From NCBI GenBank assembly GCA_023427125.1, contig JAEZBP010000097.1:1-10073 (forward strand): a stretch of 10,073 nucleotides of DNA, given 5' to 3'. The notes beneath the pieces were generated by a model that saw only the letters and a program-made list of their open reading frames with translations, was not told the DNA's origin and did not search any database. This document shows positions 6,159-10,073 of this stretch, one piece after another. Both the position numbers and the translations under genes were made by a program. The DNA comes from Pseudomonadota bacterium (GTDB lineage Bacteria; Myxococcota_A; Polyangia; Polyangiales; Sandaracinaceae). Within the stretch, counting starts at the first letter, position 1. Every line of letters starts with the position of its first letter.

Positions 6159-7181
6159 CTATCGCCCGACGACGCGCAGGGTGGCTTCGCGCCAGGAGGC
6201 GGCGCCTCGCGCGTCGCGCAGCACGACGATGATCGTGAGCTCGCCCTCGGTCTCGGGCACGGTGAGCGCGTTCTCGGTCGAGCCGCGCGGATCGTCCGCG
6301 CCCACTCCGGTGCGCTCGGCCTCGAGGACGCCACCGCTCGTGTACCAGGCCGCGCGGATCGACTCGCGATCGGCGACGAGCGCGCGGCTCGCCACGTCGA
6401 AGCGCAGGAAGCGCTCGGCGCCGGCACAGCTCGAGGGCGTGGTGCAGTCGTCCGGGCAGTCGGTCCGGGTCTCGTCGATGCCGCAGACGCCGTCGCCGCA
6501 GGCGTCGCTCTCGGGGCACGACGGCCAGCCCGCGCGGAGGGTGACCACCTCGCCGGGGGCGACCTCGGCGGGCTCGTCGAGCGAGATCACGCGGCCGTCC
6601 TCGTGGACGAGCTCGAGGGCGCTGATCACAGGCGCGACGTTGCGCCGGTAGCGCTGCGCGTGCTCGGCCGCCTCGGCTTGGGTGGCGCCGAAGAGGCCGC
6701 ACGCGAGGCGGAGCTCGAAGAGCGCGACGGAGTCGTCGCCGGGGACGAACAAGCGCAGCGGCTGCGCGTAGCCTCCCGTGACGTCGGGATCGACCGGGCG
6801 CCCCGCCGGCGCGCCGTCCTCGGCGGGCGGAGGCTCGGGACCGAAGAGCCGGCAGGCCTCGCGGGGCACGGCGCCGCTCGGCTCGATGCCCTCGCCGATC
6901 GGGACGAGCGCGGGGTGGCTGAGCTCGAGGCAGTCCTGCGAGACGGGCCCGAGCTCGGCGAGCGGCTTGCGCGCGCTGCAGAAGGCCCAGTCGATCGGGG
7001 CTTCGATCGCTCCGCCGGCGCCGGCGTAGAGCGCGGCGAAGCGCACGCTGTCGCCGGGCCCGGCCTCGGCCGGCTCGGCCCGGATGGCGAGGAGCCTCGG
7101 CGCAGCGAGCAGCGACTCGTCCACGTCCACGTCGGGGACGCACGCGCTGAGGATCAATGAGAGGATCGTGAGGCGCTTCAT
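6159..7181 (-). CDS. Lipoprotein with internal CGDGxC cysteine module, partner gene of the TonB-dependent receptor
   Basis: A 340-residue protein starting with a lipoprotein signal (MKRLTILSLILSAC, lipidated Cys14), then VPDVDVDESLLAAPRLLAIR and a segment AEPAEAGPGDSVRF that looks like the first strand of an immunoglobulin-like fold. A second such segment (VAPGEVVTLRAGW) precedes a cysteine cluster at about residues 220-250: CPESDACGDGVCGIDETRTD followed by CPDDC. This pattern recalls the CGDGxCxxxE...C..DC repeats common in myxobacterial surface proteins, which may bind calcium (inference). No enzyme motif was seen. Its ATG begins one base after the receptor's stop codon, so it is translationally coupled. 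It may sit on the outer membrane beside the receptor as a substrate-capturing or lid-like accessory (inference; it has no SusD similarity that I can see). Confidence 0.85.
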   Translation of the reverse strand: MKRLTILSLILSACVPDVDVDESLLAAPRLLAIRAEPAEAGPGDSVRFAALYAGAGGAIEAPIDWAFCSARKPLAELGPVSQDCLELSHPALVPIGEGIEPSGAVPREACRLFGPEPPPAEDGAPAGRPVDPDVTGGYAQPLRLFVPGDDSVALFELRLACGLFGATQAEAAEHAQRYRRNVAPVISALELVHEDGRVISLDEPAEVAPGEVVTLRAGWPSCPESDACGDGVCGIDETRTDCPDDCTTPSSCAGAERFLRFDVASRALVADRESIRAAWYTSGGVLEAERTGVGADDPRGSTENALTVPETEGELTIIVVLRDARGAASWREATLRVVGR

Positions 7182-7182
7182 C

Positions 7183-9837
7183 TCAGAATGTCCAGCGCAG
7201 CCCGATGGCGGGGAGGATCGGCAGCGAGCGGATGGTGTCGCGGCGCCGGTAGTCGGCCGAGTACACGTACTCCTCGCCGTTCTCCTGGTTCGTGACGTTC
7301 TGGACCTCGAGCCACACTTCGAGCTTCGTGTCGCCGAGGTCGATGCGCTGGGCGACGCGCAGATCGAGCTGCACGAACTCGGGCAGCCGCAGCGAGCCGT
7401 GCGCGCCGAGGATCGGCTGCCACCGGTCCCGCCCCGCGTCGTAGTAGGCGCCGGTGACGTCGGCGCGCGGCATCCCGGTCGCGTAGCGGAAGCGCGCGCC
7501 CGCCTCGAAGCCGAAGCCGGGCGTGTACGAGAGCAGCGCGGTGAGGACGTGGGTCTGATCGAAGTCGAAGGGGCGCCACGGCTCGTTGGGCGCGTTCTGC
7601 CGCTCCGAGCGCATCAGGGTGTAGGCGATCCAGCCCGAGAAGCCCTCCGTCTTCTCGAGCCGGATCAGCGACTGAACGCCGTACGCGCGCCCCCAGCCGT
7701 CGGCGACCAGCGCCTCGGCCCGGAGCGGCGAGGCCGCCTGGCTGCGCACCGCGAGCCCCTCCGAGAACGACGCGAAGCCGGTCACCTCGATCGCGAGCGC
7801 AGGCACCGGGCGCACCGCGGTGCCCGCGAGGACGTGCCAGGCCTGCGAGACCGGCAGGGTCGGCGTGCCGAACGAGGCGCTCAGATCCTCGGCGGCCGGC
7901 GGCTGATGATAGAGCCCGCCCGCCGCGCGGAAGCCGAGCTCGGGATGAGGATCCCAGCGCAGCGCGAGGCGCGGCTCGGCCCGGAAATCCTGCTCGAAGA
8001 GCCCGATGTCGGGCGCGTTGCCCTCGCGCGGGGTGCGCCGGCTGACGCTGCGCGCGTAGGGATCGAGGCGCAGGCCCGGGATGACGTGCACGGCGCCGTC
8101 GGCCAGCGAGAGGTCGCCCTCGACGTACGGCGCCGCCGACACGTGCACGACCTCCCACGCGTCGCTCGCGATGCGATCGGGCGGCGGCTGGCCGAAGACG
8201 CGGCGATCGCCCTCGCGCGCCGGCAGGCCGATCGAGCCCTCGCGCGCCAGCGCGCTCACGCCGATCTCGGCGTCGAGGCCGACCTCGATGTCGAGGAACG
8301 GGAAGACGCGGGCGCGGTGGCTGGCGCGCAGGCCCGCGATGAAGCCCTCGCTCGCGATCGACGTCTCGACGTCGCCGAAGCGGTTGGCGCGCAGGCCCCG
8401 ATCCCAGCCGATCCACGGCACGATCGAGCTCCGGGTGCCATCGCCCCCGTCGCGCTCCCACCGCGCGTAGACGCGCTGGAAGTCGAGCTCGCGCGCCTCC
8501 TGCGTCGCGAGCGCGGGGTCGGAGTCGGGCACGCCGCGCGAGACCCGATCGCCGCCGAGCATCCACACGAGCTCGATCGTCTCGCCGGCGGAGATCGCGT
8601 GCAGCGCACGGACCTGCGCGTCCCAGTAGCGCGGCACCGGAACGTACGCGCCGAGGTCGCCCTGCGCGGCCTCCACCATCAGGTGCAGCCAGCTCGCCCG
8701 CGCGGCCGCCGCGGCGCGCCAGCGATCGGCGAGCGACGCGCGCATCATCGCCGAGGCGTCGTAGAGATCGGCGCTCAGCGCGCCGTGCACGCCGTCGCCG
8801 GTGGGAGTGTGCGTGCGGACGGTGACGATGCCGCCGAGGCCTCGGCCGTACGCGGCGCCATAGCCCCCCGGCACGAGCTCGAGCGCCTCGACCAGGTCCG
8901 ACGCCACGACCGAGCGCAGGCCGCCCTCGTGATAGAGGCGCGGGATGCGCACGCCGTCGACGTAGACGCGGGTGTCCTCGGGCGAGGCGCCCCACACCAC
9001 GAGCTGGCCCGCGCCGACCGAGGAGCGCGCGACGCCCGGGAGGCTCTCGACGACGCGGAGCACGTCGCCCTGCGTGCCGGGGACCCGCCGCGCCTCCTCC
9101 GCCTCGACACGCGTGGACACCGCCTCGCGCCGGAGCTGCGGCGCGACGACGACGATCTCCATGTCGTCCTCGTCCTCGCCCGCCTCCTCCTCGGGCTCGC
9201 GCAGGGCGACGTCGTAGACGACCTCGAGCCGCTCGCCGGCCGCGAGGGTCTCCTCGGTGCGCAGCGCCGTGAGCTGCTCGCCCGAGAGGGTGAGCGCGAT
9301 CGTGCCGGGCGCGAGCTCGGCGAGCTCGAAGCGGCCTGCGTCGTCGGTGGTCGCGCTGGCGCCGCCCTCGATCGCGAGCGTCACGCCGGCGAGCGGCGCG
9401 CGCGTGCGCCGATCGCGGACCACACCGGCGAGCGTGGCGGTGGTGGGGGCGACCGGCGCGAGCGTGAAGCGATAGGCGTAGAGGATGCGGATCGCGGCGG
9501 GGACGCCGTCGATCTCGGCCGGCGTGAAGCGGAAGCGCCGCACGGCGGCCAGCGCCGCCGCGTCGAAGAGCTCCCCCGCGCTCTCCGTGATCACCGCATC
9601 CTCGACCGCGCCGGCCGCGTCGATGGTGATCTGGATCGTGGCCGTCGCCTCGCGGCCGGCCTCCCGCTCGGCCTCCGGGTAGTCGGCGGGGACGAGCTCG
9701 ATCAGCTCGGGCGCGCGGGTGACCGCCGGGCCCGCGTCTTGGGCCTGCGCCTCGACGGCGCTGGCCATCACGAAGAGCGCGAGGACGAGCGCGAGCGGGA
9801 TCGAGAGCCGGTCGAGGATCGCCGTGGCGCGCATCAC
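7183..9837 (-). CDS. TonB-dependent outer-membrane receptor with an N-terminal TonB C-terminal domain
   Basis: An 884-residue protein. In order: signal peptide (hydrophobic LSIPLALVLALFVMASAVEA, cleavage near residue 30); a TonB_C-like domain at about 41-127 (YPEAEREAGREATATIQITI, AAVRRFRFTPAEIDG); a carboxypeptidase-regulatory-like domain at about 134-210 (GVVRDRRTRAPLAGVTLAIE); an acidic linker; a TonB-box-like EIVVVAP (227-233); a plug at about 240-345 (VLRVVESLPGVA, TRVYVDGVRIP, GGYGAAYGRGLGGIVTV); then a 22-strand-type barrel ending in GLRWTF with the terminal Phe of outer-membrane proteins. Family knowledge: such receptors import scarce ligands using TonB energy. The ligand is unknown. 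Having TonB's own C-terminal domain fused ahead of the plug is the odd feature. The start is GTG 9837 (GTGA overlap with the upstream stop) or ATG 9834 (TGATG overlap); both imply coupling to the upstream gene. Confidence 0.93.
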   Translation of the reverse strand: MMRATAILDRLSIPLALVLALFVMASAVEAQAQDAGPAVTRAPELIELVPADYPEAEREAGREATATIQITIDAAGAVEDAVITESAGELFDAAALAAVRRFRFTPAEIDGVPAAIRILYAYRFTLAPVAPTTATLAGVVRDRRTRAPLAGVTLAIEGGASATTDDAGRFELAELAPGTIALTLSGEQLTALRTEETLAAGERLEVVYDVALREPEEEAGEDEDDMEIVVVAPQLRREAVSTRVEAEEARRVPGTQGDVLRVVESLPGVARSSVGAGQLVVWGASPEDTRVYVDGVRIPRLYHEGGLRSVVASDLVEALELVPGGYGAAYGRGLGGIVTVRTHTPTGDGVHGALSADLYDASAMMRASLADRWRAAAAARASWLHLMVEAAQGDLGAYVPVPRYWDAQVRALHAISAGETIELVWMLGGDRVSRGVPDSDPALATQEARELDFQRVYARWERDGGDGTRSSIVPWIGWDRGLRANRFGDVETSIASEGFIAGLRASHRARVFPFLDIEVGLDAEIGVSALAREGSIGLPAREGDRRVFGQPPPDRIASDAWEVVHVSAAPYVEGDLSLADGAVHVIPGLRLDPYARSVSRRTPREGNAPDIGLFEQDFRAEPRLALRWDPHPELGFRAAGGLYHQPPAAEDLSASFGTPTLPVSQAWHVLAGTAVRPVPALAIEVTGFASFSEGLAVRSQAASPLRAEALVADGWGRAYGVQSLIRLEKTEGFSGWIAYTLMRSERQNAPNEPWRPFDFDQTHVLTALLSYTPGFGFEAGARFRYATGMPRADVTGAYYDAGRDRWQPILGAHGSLRLPEFVQLDLRVAQRIDLGDTKLEVWLEVQNVTNQENGEEYVYSADYRRRDTIRSLPILPAIGLRWTF

Positions 9838-10073
9838 AAGGTGAACCGGACGGAGATGGTGAAGGCGGCGGAGACCGCGTCACCGCAGCGGGTCGCGGCC
9901 TCGAAGCGCGCGCCTCGCACGGCCTCGAGCGCAGCCTCGTCGAGGCCGTGGCCGAGGCCCTCGAGCACCGTCACGCTCGCGACCGCTCCCGTGGCGTCGA
10001 CCTCGACGCGAACGCGCACGCGGCCCTCGATGCTCGCAGCCCGCGCCGCCTCGGTGTAGGCGGGCTGCGGCAT
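9834..10073 (-). CDS. TonB family C-terminal domain protein, 3' part, cut by window edge
   Basis: The last 79 residues are a TonB C-terminal domain: PAYTEAARAASIEGRVRVRV, VDATGAVASVTVLEG and LDEAALEAVRGARFEAA, ending SVRFTL. The ATG at the very end of the window is probably an internal Met, because TonB proteins have an N-terminal membrane anchor and a linker before this point. Family knowledge: the domain contacts the TonB box of outer-membrane receptors and passes on energy from ExbB/ExbD. Its stop overlaps the receptor's start, so it is the upstream gene of the same operon. Without the N-terminus it could be a true TonB or a soluble domain protein. Confidence 0.85.
   Translation of the reverse strand: MPQPAYTEAARAASIEGRVRVRVEVDATGAVASVTVLEGLGHGLDEAALEAVRGARFEAATRCGDAVSAAFTISVRFTL

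Noticed and set aside
7178..9883. 901-residue frame on the minus strand over the receptor
   Set aside because: Arg-rich out-of-frame reading of the receptor gene with no recognisable motif.
7084..10059. 991-residue open frame on the plus strand
   Set aside because: It lies antisense to the TonB-dependent receptor, whose domains are unmistakable. Its composition (Arg, Ala, Glu, His) is that of a reverse-strand shadow.

Overview
The window is about 70% GC with dense coding on both strands. Third codon positions are strongly G/C, and exported proteins and lipoproteins are numerous. Several families here (GAF-linked sigma-54 activators, TonB-box receptors carrying a TonB C-terminal domain, lipoproteins with a CGDGxC module) are typical of large-genome Myxococcota, so a myxobacterium of the Polyangia type is the best guess. 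This rests on composition and protein style, not on a marker gene. No rRNA, tRNA, CRISPR array, insertion sequence or phage gene was seen.

Left part (1-4825). The 3' portion of a sigma-54-dependent activator (AAA+ domain plus Fis-type helix-turn-helix) is followed by an OprO/OprP-type porin gene. The porin gene is broken twice: an in-frame TAA just after its signal peptide and a one-base frameshift near 1877. Convergent to it is a two-gene unit on the minus strand: a DUF2092 periplasmic protein translationally coupled (ATGA overlap) to a small exported protein. Divergent from DUF2092 is a SphA/Phenol_MetA_deg-type outer-membrane beta-barrel protein. Each of the three transcription units downstream of the activator has a 16-base element matching the sigma-54 -24/-12 consensus with correct GG-N10-GC spacing: 1135-1150 (+), 3675-3690 (-) and 3773-3788 (+). 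I infer a local sigma-54 regulon controlling exported and outer-membrane proteins. Its substrate cannot be read from the sequence.

Middle (4826-6158). A lipoprotein of the pectinacetylesterase/NOTUM hydrolase family has its Ser/Asp/His triad visible and an unusual C-terminal tail with eight cysteines. A short convergent gap with hairpins follows.

Right part (6159-10073). A tightly coupled minus-strand operon is read from right to left: the end of a TonB-type energy-transducer domain protein (cut by the window edge), a TonB-dependent receptor that carries its own TonB C-terminal domain before the plug, and a lipoprotein with an internal cysteine module. The stop and start codons overlap or lie one base apart, so the three are probably made together as one uptake or surface complex.

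No gap without a gene exceeds 300 bases. The gaps (1046-1163, 2384-2419, 3634-3799, 4826-4927, 6092-6158) hold the promoter-like and hairpin elements listed. Nothing was seen in 2384-2419.
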